This document shows, in pieces, positions 53,311-61,555 of a stretch of 64,000 nucleotides of DNA (its first letter is position 1; every line of letters begins with the position of its first letter). Made by a program: the position numbers and the translations under genes. This stretch comes from Clostridiaceae bacterium HFYG-1003. Its GTDB lineage: Bacteria; Bacillota; Clostridia; Clostridiales; Clostridiaceae. The stretch lies in contig CP102060.1 in NCBI GenBank assembly GCA_024579835.1, forward strand, positions 2,517,558 through 2,581,557, written 5' to 3'. The notes beneath the pieces were generated by a model, which saw nothing but the letters and a program-made list of their open reading frames with translations, was not told where the DNA came from and did not search any database.

Positions 53311-54438
53311 CTATTTTTTTGTAATGAACAGGCGAATGGCTTCCTCTTCGGTGTAGATCTGCTTTTCCACCATTTTCTGAATGACGCTGGAATCCACGAC
53401 CACATTGCGGGTGGCGGGGAGTTTGGTGTCGAGCAGCTTTACGGACTCCAGAGGCTGGGTTGTAATGTTGATGGTGGCATTGGGGCCGTTTTCGGTGGAG
53501 ATGGTATAGAAGATGTCCTCTCCTTCACTGAAGATTTTCTGTTCTTTCACCTGGCTGTAGGTCGAAATCTTATTCTGATTGAACAGGCTGGAATGGCGGA
53601 TGTCGTCATTCCGGAACTCCGTGAAATTGAACTGGGAAGCAAAGCCGATGGGGATCAAGAGCAGCAGGATGAGTCCCGCGGTCCGGATCGGATTGGCCGG
53701 CTTGACCGCATTCGACTGCTTTCTGGAGAGAGTTTCTTCCTTCCGCTTGGTGAACAGGGTGGAGAATACCAGACCCAGTCCGGCCAGTCCGAGCAATATC
53801 TCAATGATTCCGGCCCGTGGCCCAAACAGTCCGCTGGCGGGACTGAAAATCAGGGAGTTGTCCTGCGTTTTGAACAGAGCTGCCTGAAGAGAGGGAGCAA
53901 ACAGGATAAGCAGTGCGGCGATCAGCGCAAAGATCAGTCCGCCAATCAGGCGGTTTTTGTTGCGGCGCATCCGCCGTTCGCGATCTGTCAGCATCACCGT
54001 GCCAGACTCAGTGATTTCTTCTGCTATGGCTGCCATATCTTTCTCGCGCACCAGACGGGACGCCTTGGTTTCCTGCTCCTCGTCCTCGCCCAGCAGGCGC
54101 ATAGGCACTTCCCGGGTCGACTCATCCGCCGTGATAGCGTCTTTTCTTTCGTCAAATACCGGCGACTGGTTCAAGCGGGATCCTTCCACCTGATCCTCCG
54201 GATCCGGTTCGCGATTTAGAAATTTGCGGAAAAATCCGCCACTTTCCGTATCAGCTGATTTGCCGGAATATCCCGGATCGGTCTCCAGATCAATCATGGA
54301 TTCGGGTTTATGTTGAGAGGTTCGGGGCGTTACAGGGTCTGAGTAGTCCTCTTCACCAAGAACCACTTTTCGCTTTCCGGTCTTGGGGTCAGCAAACTCC
54401 TGATTCCTTACAACATCCTTCATATCTTCATTTGCCAT
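53311..54438 (-). CDS. Three-helix membrane protein with a charged N-terminal domain
   Basis: The 375-aa product has a hydrophilic, acidic N-terminus of about 160 residues that looks disordered. Three membrane helices (about 164-184, 205-225 and 250-268) follow, then an outer domain of about 110 residues starting NFTEFRNDDIRHSSLF. The C-terminal part ends in QKMVEKQIYTEEEAIRLF, an SHOCT-like motif. No family was recognised. The ATG has AAGGAG upstream and the gene stands alone. Confidence 0.65.
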   Translation of the reverse strand: MANEDMKDVVRNQEFADPKTGKRKVVLGEEDYSDPVTPRTSQHKPESMIDLETDPGYSGKSADTESGGFFRKFLNREPDPEDQVEGSRLNQSPVFDERKDAITADESTREVPMRLLGEDEEQETKASRLVREKDMAAIAEEITESGTVMLTDRERRMRRNKNRLIGGLIFALIAALLILFAPSLQAALFKTQDNSLIFSPASGLFGPRAGIIEILLGLAGLGLVFSTLFTKRKEETLSRKQSNAVKPANPIRTAGLILLLLIPIGFASQFNFTEFRNDDIRHSSLFNQNKISTYSQVKEQKIFSEGEDIFYTISTENGPNATINITTQPLESVKLLDTKLPATRNVVVDSSVIQKMVEKQIYTEEEAIRLFITKK

Positions 54439-54537
54439 AGGACACTCCTTCTTTCCGTTCTGATATAACCGTCTTTACTGCTATTTTACCCTAATTCGGA
54501 TAAAGATGACCTTAAAATAAGGCAATGAGCCGATATT

Positions 54538-54566
54538 TTGCCAATTGTTAACACCTGTCCTATAAT
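54538..54566 (+). promoter_or_regulatory. SigA promoter of the GNAT operon
   Basis: TTGCCA (54538-54543) and a perfect TATAAT (54561-54566) are 17 bp apart, 20 bp ahead of the first start codon. Confidence 0.7.
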
Positions 54567-54586
54567 CGAACCAGGAGGTGAATCCT

Positions 54587-55114
54587 TTGTATTATGGAAA
54601 AAACATCAAGCTTCGCGCACTCCGTCCCGAAGACTTGCCTTATATCATGGAATATGTCAACGACTTCGAGACCTATTCCAGCTTTACCGATTCAGCCCCC
54701 ATCCCGAAAACAGAAGCTTTTCAGGCGCTCTGGCTGGCTCATTCCACCCGGGAAGACCTGATTACTTTCGCCATTGCTGAAATCATGACGGATGAATGCG
54801 TGGGCACAATCCAGCTCCGGGCCATTGACCGCCCCAGTCACCACTCCCTCTTCTCCATCATCCTGCGCCCGGCTTCCCGGGGCAAGGGCTATGGAACGGA
54901 TGCGCTCCGGACGCTGCTTCGGTTTGCGTTTCACGAACTCAACCTGCATAAGGTGACTCTCACGGTCTATGCAAGCAATCCCGGCGGGCAGAGACTCTAT
55001 GAGAAATGCGGGTTCCGGCTGGAAGGCCGGCTGAGACAGCAGGTTTACCGTCAGGGGAAATATGAGGATCAGCTGGTTTACAGCATCCTGGACCGGGAAT
55101 TCGGAGGCAGCTAA
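54587..55114 (+). CDS. GNAT family N-acetyltransferase (RimJ/RimL type)
   Basis: The product is about 175 aa. It shows the GNAT core, SIILRPASRGKGYGTDALRTLL, with the RGKGYG acetyl-CoA loop, and LTVYASNPGGQRLYEKCGF near the end. It resembles RimJ/RimL/SpeG-like enzymes that acetylate protein N-termini or small amines. TTG at 54587 is chosen because AGGAGG lies 8 bp upstream; GTG at 54578 would directly abut that site. It is the first of three co-oriented genes. Confidence 0.85.
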   Translation: MYYGKNIKLRALRPEDLPYIMEYVNDFETYSSFTDSAPIPKTEAFQALWLAHSTREDLITFAIAEIMTDECVGTIQLRAIDRPSHHSLFSIILRPASRGKGYGTDALRTLLRFAFHELNLHKVTLTVYASNPGGQRLYEKCGFRLEGRLRQQVYRQGKYEDQLVYSILDREFGGS

Positions 55115-55714
55115 ATGAATCAGTCATACATCAAATTACGAGCATACCGCAGGGACGATCTGTCCTGGCTTTGCCTTCTGCTGAATCAGGGAAGCGCCCG
55201 GATCTCTCTGGGCGAGTTTCCCGCTCCGCTTGCGGAGGAGCAGATCCATCAGCGGTTTTCCAACCCGACCTCTCCTCATTTTCAATACATGGCAGAAAAT
55301 CAGGCGGGTCAGCTTTTGGGCTTCTTTGACATCACTCTGACCTTCAAGGACCGCCGAGGCCAGCTCAGGTGGCTTTTCGCCCCCCATCCCGAGGAAATTC
55401 AAACCAGAACCGGCGACTCATCAGCAGACCCGATTACTGAACCCAAATTGCCCAGCCCCTTGGAAGAATCACTCCGGGAGCTGCTGCGCCGCCTGTTTCA
55501 GGAGATGAACCTGAATAAATGCATTGTTCAGATTCCAGCCTTTCAGGATCCGGATCTGGCCATTCTCCAACGAGCCGGCTTCACCCAAGAAGCTGTTCTG
55601 CGGGATGAGGTATTCTACGAAGGCCGCTATCATGACGCATTGCTGCTGGGCCTGCTCCGGGAGGAATTACAGAACCTCAAAACACCAGACCTCGGGTCCC
55701 CCAGGGTAGATTAA
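55115..55714 (+). CDS. GNAT-like acetyltransferase, diverged
   Basis: The 199-aa product has the RimJ/RimL outline, YIKLRAYRRDDLSWLCLLLN at the start and LFQEMNLNKCIVQIPAFQ, ILQRAGFTQEAVLRDEVFYEG at the end (shown in part). The acetyl-CoA loop region between (WLFAPHPEEIQTRTG) lacks the usual R/QxxGxG/A, so activity is uncertain. It starts directly after the previous stop with GGAGG in that gene's tail. It is probably a diverged partner or duplicate of the first GNAT gene. Confidence 0.7.
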   Translation: MNQSYIKLRAYRRDDLSWLCLLLNQGSARISLGEFPAPLAEEQIHQRFSNPTSPHFQYMAENQAGQLLGFFDITLTFKDRRGQLRWLFAPHPEEIQTRTGDSSADPITEPKLPSPLEESLRELLRRLFQEMNLNKCIVQIPAFQDPDLAILQRAGFTQEAVLRDEVFYEGRYHDALLLGLLREELQNLKTPDLGSPRVD

Positions 55715-55716
55715 CG

Positions 55717-55941
55717 ATGGATTTTCTGCTGGACCTGATCATGGAACTCATCCCCGATCTTCTGGGCGAACGCTGGACCATGGCAGCCTATCGGCGGCTG
55801 GCATCCATTCCCAACAAGCCGCTTCGATACTTTCTCACATTAATCGCCATGCTGCTCTCCATCATCGTGGCCATTGCCCTGGCTTTTGGTCTGATCGTTG
55901 CCATCTTCTGGCTCTACACGCGATTTTTCCCACAGGGATGA
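55717..55941 (+). CDS. Small membrane protein (74 aa)
   Basis: A helical N-terminal half with WTMAAYRRLASIPNKPLRYF is followed by a long hydrophobic helix at about residues 41-68. It starts 2 bp after the second GNAT stop and is last in the three-gene unit. No family was recognised. Confidence 0.55.
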   Translation: MDFLLDLIMELIPDLLGERWTMAAYRRLASIPNKPLRYFLTLIAMLLSIIVAIALAFGLIVAIFWLYTRFFPQG

Positions 55942-55973
55942 TCCCTGAACCGAAACCGCATAATGTCCCTGCA

Positions 55974-56014
55974 GGAAAGCTGCTGCCGTCAACCTTCGGC
56001 AGCAGCTTTCCTTT
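55974..56014 (+). terminator. Terminator of the GNAT operon
   Basis: GGAAAGCTGCTGCCG and CGGCAGCAGCTTTCC form a perfect 15-bp stem with an 8-base loop, followed by TTT. Confidence 0.85.
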
Positions 56015-56179
56015 ATCGAAAAATTTCAGACAGTCAATCCGCAGCATGAACGCAAATCCCCCTGATTCTTATATTCAGAAATTCAGGAGACAAGCTAAAA
56101 ACAAAGCAACCGAGAAAGACGAAGCCTCGAAATCAGGAAGATAAAAAGGTAGGCAGAATAGAGGTTACCAACGCTCGAA

Positions 56180-56280
56180 TGCTGGCAGGCCGGAAGGCTG
56201 AAAAGCTGAAAAGCAGAAAGGTTGGAAGGCTAAATGGAAGGGTGGAAGGGTGGAAGGTTGAAAGGTTGAATGGCATAAAG
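56180..56280 (+). repeat. Degenerate purine-rich repeat
   Basis: Units such as GGAAGGGT and GAAAGGTT repeat loosely over about 100 bp. The stretch 56012-56500 between the GNAT operon and the PAP2 gene has no ORF with a ribosome-binding site. Confidence 0.5.
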
Positions 56281-56332
56281 GCTCTAAAGCCCGGTGGTAA
56301 AAACCCGGGAGATTAATATCAACCGCAAAAAA

Positions 56333-56366
56333 CTAAAAAAAGTAGAGCAGTCGGGGAAACTGCTCT
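56333..56366 (-). terminator. Terminator of the PAP2 gene
   Basis: AGAGCAGT and ACTGCTCT arms with a 7-base loop. On the minus strand TTTTTTT follows. Confidence 0.7.
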
Positions 56367-56500
56367 TTAAGGGAAATGTACTAATCGTGTAAAAGGGGGA
56401 AATATGAAAATATCAGTTGGGGGAACTTTTATTTTCCGTACTTTTATTATAAGGCATTTTCACCATAATTGATAGTCATTATCATTAACATTTTGTGAAT

Positions 56501-57154
56501 TCAACTCATCGTGTCATCCCGGAACTTGTTGTTGCGCATCATGATTCCTGTAACCACAGCACTCCAGACAATACTGGCCAGCCAGCCTCCGACAATGTCC
56601 GAAGGATAGTGAACCCCTAGATACAGCCGGGAAAAGCCGATCAGCAGAACATAGCCTGTTCCTATGAGGATGGCCGGCCAGCGCAGCCGGGAGTAAAACA
56701 AAAGGACAATCAGGCTCAGCGCCAGTGCCATGCTGATCATAGCGTGACCCGAGGGAAAGGAATAGGAGGACTCCTCCACCAGCAGACTCCAGAGGTTCGG
56801 CCGAACCCGCTGATAATAGAGCTTCAGTGCGGTATTGACCAGGAAAGTTCCACCCAGGATCAGAAACAGGTAGATCGCATTGTAGGCTTCATTCTTCCAG
56901 ATAAACCAGGCGGCCAGCAGCAGAGCCAGAATCGGTACCACCACCGGTCCGGACAGGTCTGTTATGAAGACAAAAAAACCGTCAAGGCCGGGATCGGACA
57001 GCGTATTAATCCATCGAAGAATCGCAACATCCAGAGACTGTGTGGAATGATCCATTACCTGCTCCGCCAGTTCGGTGAAGGCAAAGACCAGGATTCCATA
57101 GATGAGGAAGGCGGTCCCAATTTTCGCCCACTTCTGCCAAGTCATTTGTTTCAT
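56501..57154 (-). CDS. PAP2 family phosphatase
   Basis: From the ATG at 57154 the product is 217 aa with about six membrane helices. The three phosphatase motifs are present: KLYYQRVRP (motif 1), PSGHAM (motif 2 with catalytic His) and SRLYLGVHYPSDIVGG (motif 3). Such enzymes dephosphorylate undecaprenyl pyrophosphate or phosphatidate, supporting wall or lipid synthesis. GGGGAGG lies 10 bp upstream of this start. The frame could open at 57214 but without support. Confidence 0.88.
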   Translation of the reverse strand: MKQMTWQKWAKIGTAFLIYGILVFAFTELAEQVMDHSTQSLDVAILRWINTLSDPGLDGFFVFITDLSGPVVVPILALLLAAWFIWKNEAYNAIYLFLILGGTFLVNTALKLYYQRVRPNLWSLLVEESSYSFPSGHAMISMALALSLIVLLFYSRLRWPAILIGTGYVLLIGFSRLYLGVHYPSDIVGGWLASIVWSAVVTGIMMRNNKFRDDTMS

Positions 57155-57539
57155 TCGATCCAATCCTCCCCAGGTCTGTTTGCCCCTATTATACAGGATG
57201 TAATCCGTCCCCAAAAGTTTTGGATTTTCAGCGTTGGATTTTCAGGCTTGGATTTTCAGCTTGATTTGATCTACCGATCCGGATCATAAATCGCAACTTG
57301 CCCGATTATTGTGATCCCCCAAAGTTAATCTGAATTATTGTCCCATTGTTGCCTATCTCACGGACTGGCGAGCTTTGTAAAGATCCGCCTTTTTCAAAAA
57401 AACTGACTGCCAGAGCCTTCAACGTGGCTGCCAAGCCATATGTTCCCGCTTCACTGATTTGTAATGAAACAACCGGTCAGATATTGTATAGTGAAAGAAA
57501 CCAAGCAAGGTTCATTTGAACCGGGAAGGAGGTATCCCC
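57155..57539. other. Intergenic region between divergent PAP2 and PrcB-like genes
   Basis: Divergent promoters are expected here. A short AGCGTTGGATTTTC-type repeat (GGATTTTCAG three times near 57228-57257) was noted. No gene or strong structure was seen. Confidence 0.5.
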
Positions 57540-58100
57540 TTGAAAATCCGAATGCTGTCCAGCGCTCTGCTGGTATCTCTTACAGCGACTGTGCTGTCCG
57601 GATGCGCTCAGCCGCAGCCCGGAACTACCACTCCCCCCGTGACGACTCCTTCGACCACGGCGGTCCAGACAACAATTCCTGCCACCATGCCCCCTGCAAC
57701 TACACTGCCTGTTACAACACCTGTCACTGTACCTGTCACGAATGGAGGTCAGACCGTGAAACATCAGATCCTGCCAATGATCCCGGAATCTCTGAAAAGT
57801 ACTGTAGAAGCCTTAAAGAAAGGCCGCGGTTATTTCTATTTCCAAAATGAAAAAATCCTGGTCATCTTCATGGGTGAGCGTTCCACCGGAGGCTACTCCA
57901 TCAGTCTGAGCCAGATTTCAGCGCAAGGTTCTGCCCTTTCAGTGATTGTTGCTGAAAAATCGCCGAAACCCGGGGATATTGTAACCCAGGCTTTTACCTA
58001 TCCCATGCTGATTCTTCAGCTGGAAGACACTTATGACTCCTTCCACATTACCAATACCAACGGAGAGATCTTCGAGAAGTCAGTCAATACGATGTATTAG
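57540..58100 (+). CDS. PrcB-like lipoprotein
   Basis: From the TTG at 57540, with AAGGAGG 8 bp upstream, the product is 186 aa. A lipoprotein signal ends VLSGCA, a Thr/Pro-rich linker runs to about residue 70, and the last 95 residues resemble a PrcB C-terminal domain (ILVIFMGERSTGGYSISLSQ, VAEKSPKPGDIVTQAFTYP). In Treponema denticola the lipoprotein PrcB is part of the dentilisin complex with a subtilisin-like protease. Here two CWB2 subtilases lie about 9 kb away. A partnership is conjecture. It is a single-gene unit. Confidence 0.75.
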   Translation: MKIRMLSSALLVSLTATVLSGCAQPQPGTTTPPVTTPSTTAVQTTIPATMPPATTLPVTTPVTVPVTNGGQTVKHQILPMIPESLKSTVEALKKGRGYFYFQNEKILVIFMGERSTGGYSISLSQISAQGSALSVIVAEKSPKPGDIVTQAFTYPMLILQLEDTYDSFHITNTNGEIFEKSVNTMY

Positions 58101-58233
58101 ACATTTGCAGGTTGAGCACGCTGATTCGATCCCATCGCCTCCCCTTCATCCAATCGCGGATGTGAAGCGAAACAGGACTGGGAATGGAAATGGTCATGCA
58201 AATGGGAACGGAAACGTGTATGTAAAACAATTA

Positions 58234-58289
58234 ATAGAAAGAAAGCAGCCGCTTCAAGCCCGGGCTTGAAGCGGCTGCTTTCTTTCTAT
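58234..58289. terminator. Long perfect palindrome acting as a bidirectional terminator
   Basis: Two 28-bp arms with no spacer meet at GCCCGGGC, and each arm ends in an A/T-rich AGAAAG-type run. It lies between the convergent PrcB-like and PHP genes. Confidence 0.8.
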
Positions 58290-58313
58290 ACTGGATTACC
58301 CATTCGTAGAGGA

Positions 58314-58940
58314 CTAGAACGCGTCCACCACATCATAGGTCAGGCCATTCCATATGGCGGGCTTGGTTTCATGCAGATGAAGCTGGGCAACGAAATCCTT
58401 CAGGTTGTTGACCTTTTCCGGCAGCCAGGTGGCGAACTTTCCGATCTGTCCCAGGGTATGGGCATCGCTGGCGCCGATGGCCTTTAATCCAAGTTCCCGG
58501 CAGTAGCGCAGCGCTTTGCGGTTGGCTTCCAGGGAAGTGCTTCCGTTTAAAACCTCCACTCCGTTCAAATGGCGAACTTTCCTCAGATGATCTTCCAACC
58601 CCCGGTTATTATTCCGGAAGGGGTGACAGGAAACACAGAATCCGTCGGATTTGCGCACATGATCGATGAATGACTGGGCGCTGGTCCGTTCCTGCGGGAA
58701 GCTGTCGATGCCCCAGGCGGTGATATCACCGCTCAGCGAGTAGTACTCAACGCCGACGAAGATCGGAAAATCAACTTTTCGCGAAAAGGCTTCCGCATAT
58801 TCTTTCAGGCCCATGCTGTCATGGTCTGTAATGCATACGGCATCCAGTCCTCTCAGTCGGGCAGATGTGACGATTTCTTCCAGATTAATAAAACTGTCGC
58901 TGGAATGGGTTATTTCATGGAGATGCATATCAATCAGCAT
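58314..58940 (-). CDS. PHP domain protein (metal-dependent phosphoesterase-like)
   Basis: The 208-aa product starts MLIDMHLHEITHSSDS with the HxH of motif 1. CITDHDSMG is motif 2, CHPFRNN motif 3, and GASDAHTLGQIG motif 4, giving the metal-binding His/Asp set of the PHP fold. Small PHP proteins hydrolyse phosphate esters such as histidinol phosphate or nucleotide derivatives. The substrate here is unknown. The ATG has AAGGAG upstream, and it stands alone. Confidence 0.85.
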   Translation of the reverse strand: MLIDMHLHEITHSSDSFINLEEIVTSARLRGLDAVCITDHDSMGLKEYAEAFSRKVDFPIFVGVEYYSLSGDITAWGIDSFPQERTSAQSFIDHVRKSDGFCVSCHPFRNNNRGLEDHLRKVRHLNGVEVLNGSTSLEANRKALRYCRELGLKAIGASDAHTLGQIGKFATWLPEKVNNLKDFVAQLHLHETKPAIWNGLTYDVVDAF

Positions 58941-59640
58941 GGTTTGCTCCTTATCCTTGGCTAGGCAAAGTCATGAGAGCTTTTTTTGACCGCTCTCAAT
59001 CTTCAGTAGATTTATAACATTGATGAAGGTTGCTGTCATCACGATGCCTTTGCTCGCCGTTCTTGGCGGTACCCTGTGCTGATCCACACGAATAAGGGAT
59101 CCTAGCGAGGCATCCATTTCTAATAGTTCCCTCCAGATTTCCGTTTGGGATCAACAGCAATTTCATCAATAGATTATCATGCTGATACGATCAAAACAAC
59201 CTAAATTCGAAATGATTTTATTTTCTGTATTTTCCGAATATTCCCGTTTTAACATAATATTAGTTAACTTTCGTGATTATTGTTTATTATTAATGTCATA
59301 TCGTTAGTTAATATCCACCTATAAAGGATTCCTGTTTATAGAATTCCTCATTTGCTTTTCCTTCTTTTGAATGATACCAAGTTACCCGCACTTGCTCTTC
59401 TTATTTACAAAAAAGTTGATTCAAAATAACGTTTTTAACCTCTCATCCTTTTTAAAAGGTAATCCGAAGTCGTATACTTTTTTATTCGATATCAAATCAA
59501 AAATTATCATTCATTAAATTATCACCTTAAATATTATTCCCTATTATTTTATATATGTACTAATTTGTTCTTTTTTATTTGAAAACTTAAAGTCGATTGT
59601 GTAAACTGAGTGCGTAGCTTAAATCATCAAGGAGGCGATC
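58941..59640. other. AT-rich 700-bp intergenic region
   Basis: The sequence becomes AT-rich from about 59,170 onward and marks the left side of the AT-rich part of the window. No ORF, known RNA or array was recognised apart from the promoter at 59579. Confidence 0.5.
59579..59607 (+). promoter_or_regulatory. Possible promoter of the TudS-like/ECF operon
   Basis: TTGAAA (59579-59584) and TAAACT (59602-59607) are 17 bp apart, 33 bp before the start codon. Confidence 0.35.
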
Positions 59641-60138
59641 ATGTTAATTCAAAAAAGCAAAAAAATTGTTCTTGTATCTCATTGCATCCTGAATCAGAAT
59701 ACTGTGGTCAATGGACTGGAACGGGCAGCAGGTCCCTTTCCCCTGGCTCACCTTCTGATTGATCACGGCATTGGCATCCTTCAGCTCCCTTGTCCGGAAT
59801 TCTTCCAACACAATCTGGACCGACCGGGTATGGAATATGAAGAATACAATACGGCGGAATACCGCAGCTTATCAGCTCGACTGTTGGAGCCGATTCTGTG
59901 GCAGGTAGAACAATATCTCCAAAGGAATTATCAAATACTTGGCCTGATTGGCATTCAGGAAAGTCCCAGCTGTTCCCTCAGCGGTCAGACCGGTGTTTTC
60001 ATGCAGGTCTTACTCAACATGCTGAAGGAACGCGGTATCGAACTGGATCTGTTCGAAATCTCGCCTGATTATGGGATTGACCCAACAGAAGACCAAAACC
60101 TGCATCAACGTTTTCTCGAATTCATCAATAAGGAATAG
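59641..60138 (+). CDS. TudS-related putative desulfidase (CD3072-like)
   Basis: The 165-aa product has cysteines at SHCILNQN, LPCPEF and QESPSCSLSG, the spacing used by DUF523/TudS proteins to hold a [4Fe-4S] cluster that removes sulfur from thiouracil. It matches from memory the clostridial CD3072 family, which accompanies an ECF S component just as here. It may desulfurate an imported thio-compound. AAGGAGG lies upstream of the ATG. The ECF gene begins 11 bp after its stop. Confidence 0.65.
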   Translation: MLIQKSKKIVLVSHCILNQNTVVNGLERAAGPFPLAHLLIDHGIGILQLPCPEFFQHNLDRPGMEYEEYNTAEYRSLSARLLEPILWQVEQYLQRNYQILGLIGIQESPSCSLSGQTGVFMQVLLNMLKERGIELDLFEISPDYGIDPTEDQNLHQRFLEFINKE

Positions 60139-60149
60139 GAGTTTTTACT

Positions 60150-60719
60150 ATGAAGAAGACATCCCCCGTCATGATCATTGTGTTTGCCGGACTGGCAGTT
60201 GCCATCAACGTAGTCCTCGGTGATCTGGTTGCTCTGTTTAAAATCCCTATGCTCTACCTGGATACCCTGGGTACGATATTCATGGGTGTTGCATTCGGAC
60301 CGTTCTTTGGCGCACTGGTCGGCTTGGCCACGAATTTACTGATGGGCGTAACCGCAAGTCCCACTGCCATTCCGTTTGCTCTGGTCAATATTGCCGTCGG
60401 CATAGTTTCCGGTCTTATGGCCAAACGCGGCTTCTCCATGGTAACCGCCGTAGCAACCGGACTGATCCTGTCTGTGGTGGCACCGCTGATTGGCACCCCC
60501 ATTCGTATTTTCCTCTTTGGCGGATTAACCGGATCCGGAGCAGATCTGCTGATCTCCGCCCTGCGCGCCTCCGGTCAGAAGATCTTCGCCTCCACCTTCC
60601 TGGCGACCATCGCCAGCAACTTTATCGATAAAATCCTTTCCTGTATCCTGGTATGTATGGCTTTAGCTCCGATTCCACTGAAGTACAAGCCGAATGTCGC
60701 CAAGGAAACCGGAGTATAG
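60150..60719 (+). CDS. Putative ECF transporter S component (CD3073-like)
   Basis: The 189-aa product has about six hydrophobic helices and an early DTLGTIFMGVAFGPFFGALVG segment (shown in part: GTIFMGVAFGPFFGALVG), typical of substrate-binding S components. It would work with shared EcfA/A'/T subunits encoded elsewhere. The partner desulfidase upstream suggests a sulfur-containing nucleobase or similar ligand, which is inference. GGAG lies upstream of the ATG, and a very strong terminator follows. Confidence 0.72.
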   Translation: MKKTSPVMIIVFAGLAVAINVVLGDLVALFKIPMLYLDTLGTIFMGVAFGPFFGALVGLATNLLMGVTASPTAIPFALVNIAVGIVSGLMAKRGFSMVTAVATGLILSVVAPLIGTPIRIFLFGGLTGSGADLLISALRASGQKIFASTFLATIASNFIDKILSCILVCMALAPIPLKYKPNVAKETGV

Positions 60720-60760
60720 GACGAAAACTATAGAATTAGAACTCAAGAAAATTCCTAGAG

Positions 60761-60819
60761 CAATAGCGCGACGGAAAGAGCTGCATGACAGCTCTTTCCG
60801 TCGCGCTATTGTTGTTTTT
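60761..60819 (+). terminator. Strong terminator of the TudS-like/ECF operon
   Basis: Perfect 23-bp arms (60761-60783 and 60789-60811) around a 5-base loop, followed by TTGTTTTTT. Confidence 0.88.
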
Positions 60820-61015
60820 TCTAAGTTATGAACCATTATTAAGATAAGCCGTTGCGATTACTGGATTAAGTCCATGTATTCTACGGTTAAATTGGACTAT
60901 TATTCTAGCTATCTGATCAATTCATTTTTAAATGCTACCTGTTTTTGTGCATAATAAACATTTAATCGCTATAGATGGTTAATTTTTATACAAATTTCAT
61001 TTTTTTAACGGAGGA

Positions 61016-61555
61016 TTATTTGGTTTTAATTAAGTCATAAAGCGATGCTTCGTTGTTTTTTTGTTTATGAACACGTTGATATTCTTTAATACTCTCCAAG
61101 AGAAAAAAGGGATCTGCAAAGTATTTTGAAATGTAAGTTGGGGATTTTACATTTTTGATCTTCAATACATTTTTGCAGTAATCACTCGGTTTCTTAATTT
61201 TCGATCGACAATATTCATCATATTTCTTCTTACTGACAATAATCAGCATCTCAATTTCCGGAGCGGTTATTACATCGATCACCTTAACTTTAGAACGGTA
61301 TGCCCTACTAAGATTAAATTTCTCACCTCTGGAATCAATCACTCGAAGAATGAGTATTTTTTGATCGTAGGCCAATCGTAAATGGCGTCTCTCAAATTCT
61401 TTGACTGAGGTCCTTGGCAAAACACTTTCCTCAATCATTTGATCACGACTGAATACCAGCAGATCCTGATTAAGGAGGATGTCCATGATTGCAGTTTCTG
61501 CACCACCTTCACAGATGCATGCTATCAGACTTGAACTTGGAATATTTACTGTCAT
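61016..61555 (-). CDS. Small TOPRIM/RloB-like protein of the ATPase module (179 aa)
   Basis: An N-terminal ACICEGGAETAIMDIL segment resembles the glutamate-bearing start of TOPRIM and RloB-type proteins, and ITAPEIEMLIIV resembles the later conserved E segment. A DxD motif is not clear (VIDSRGE is the nearest), so nuclease activity is uncertain. The start ATG directly follows the ATPase stop, with GGAGGAG in its tail, so the two are coupled. In RloAB and PARIS, an ATPase is paired with a TOPRIM effector. This protein is shorter than those effectors. Confidence 0.5.
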   Translation of the reverse strand: MTVNIPSSSLIACICEGGAETAIMDILLNQDLLVFSRDQMIEESVLPRTSVKEFERRHLRLAYDQKILILRVIDSRGEKFNLSRAYRSKVKVIDVITAPEIEMLIIVSKKKYDEYCRSKIKKPSDYCKNVLKIKNVKSPTYISKYFADPFFLLESIKEYQRVHKQKNNEASLYDLIKTK

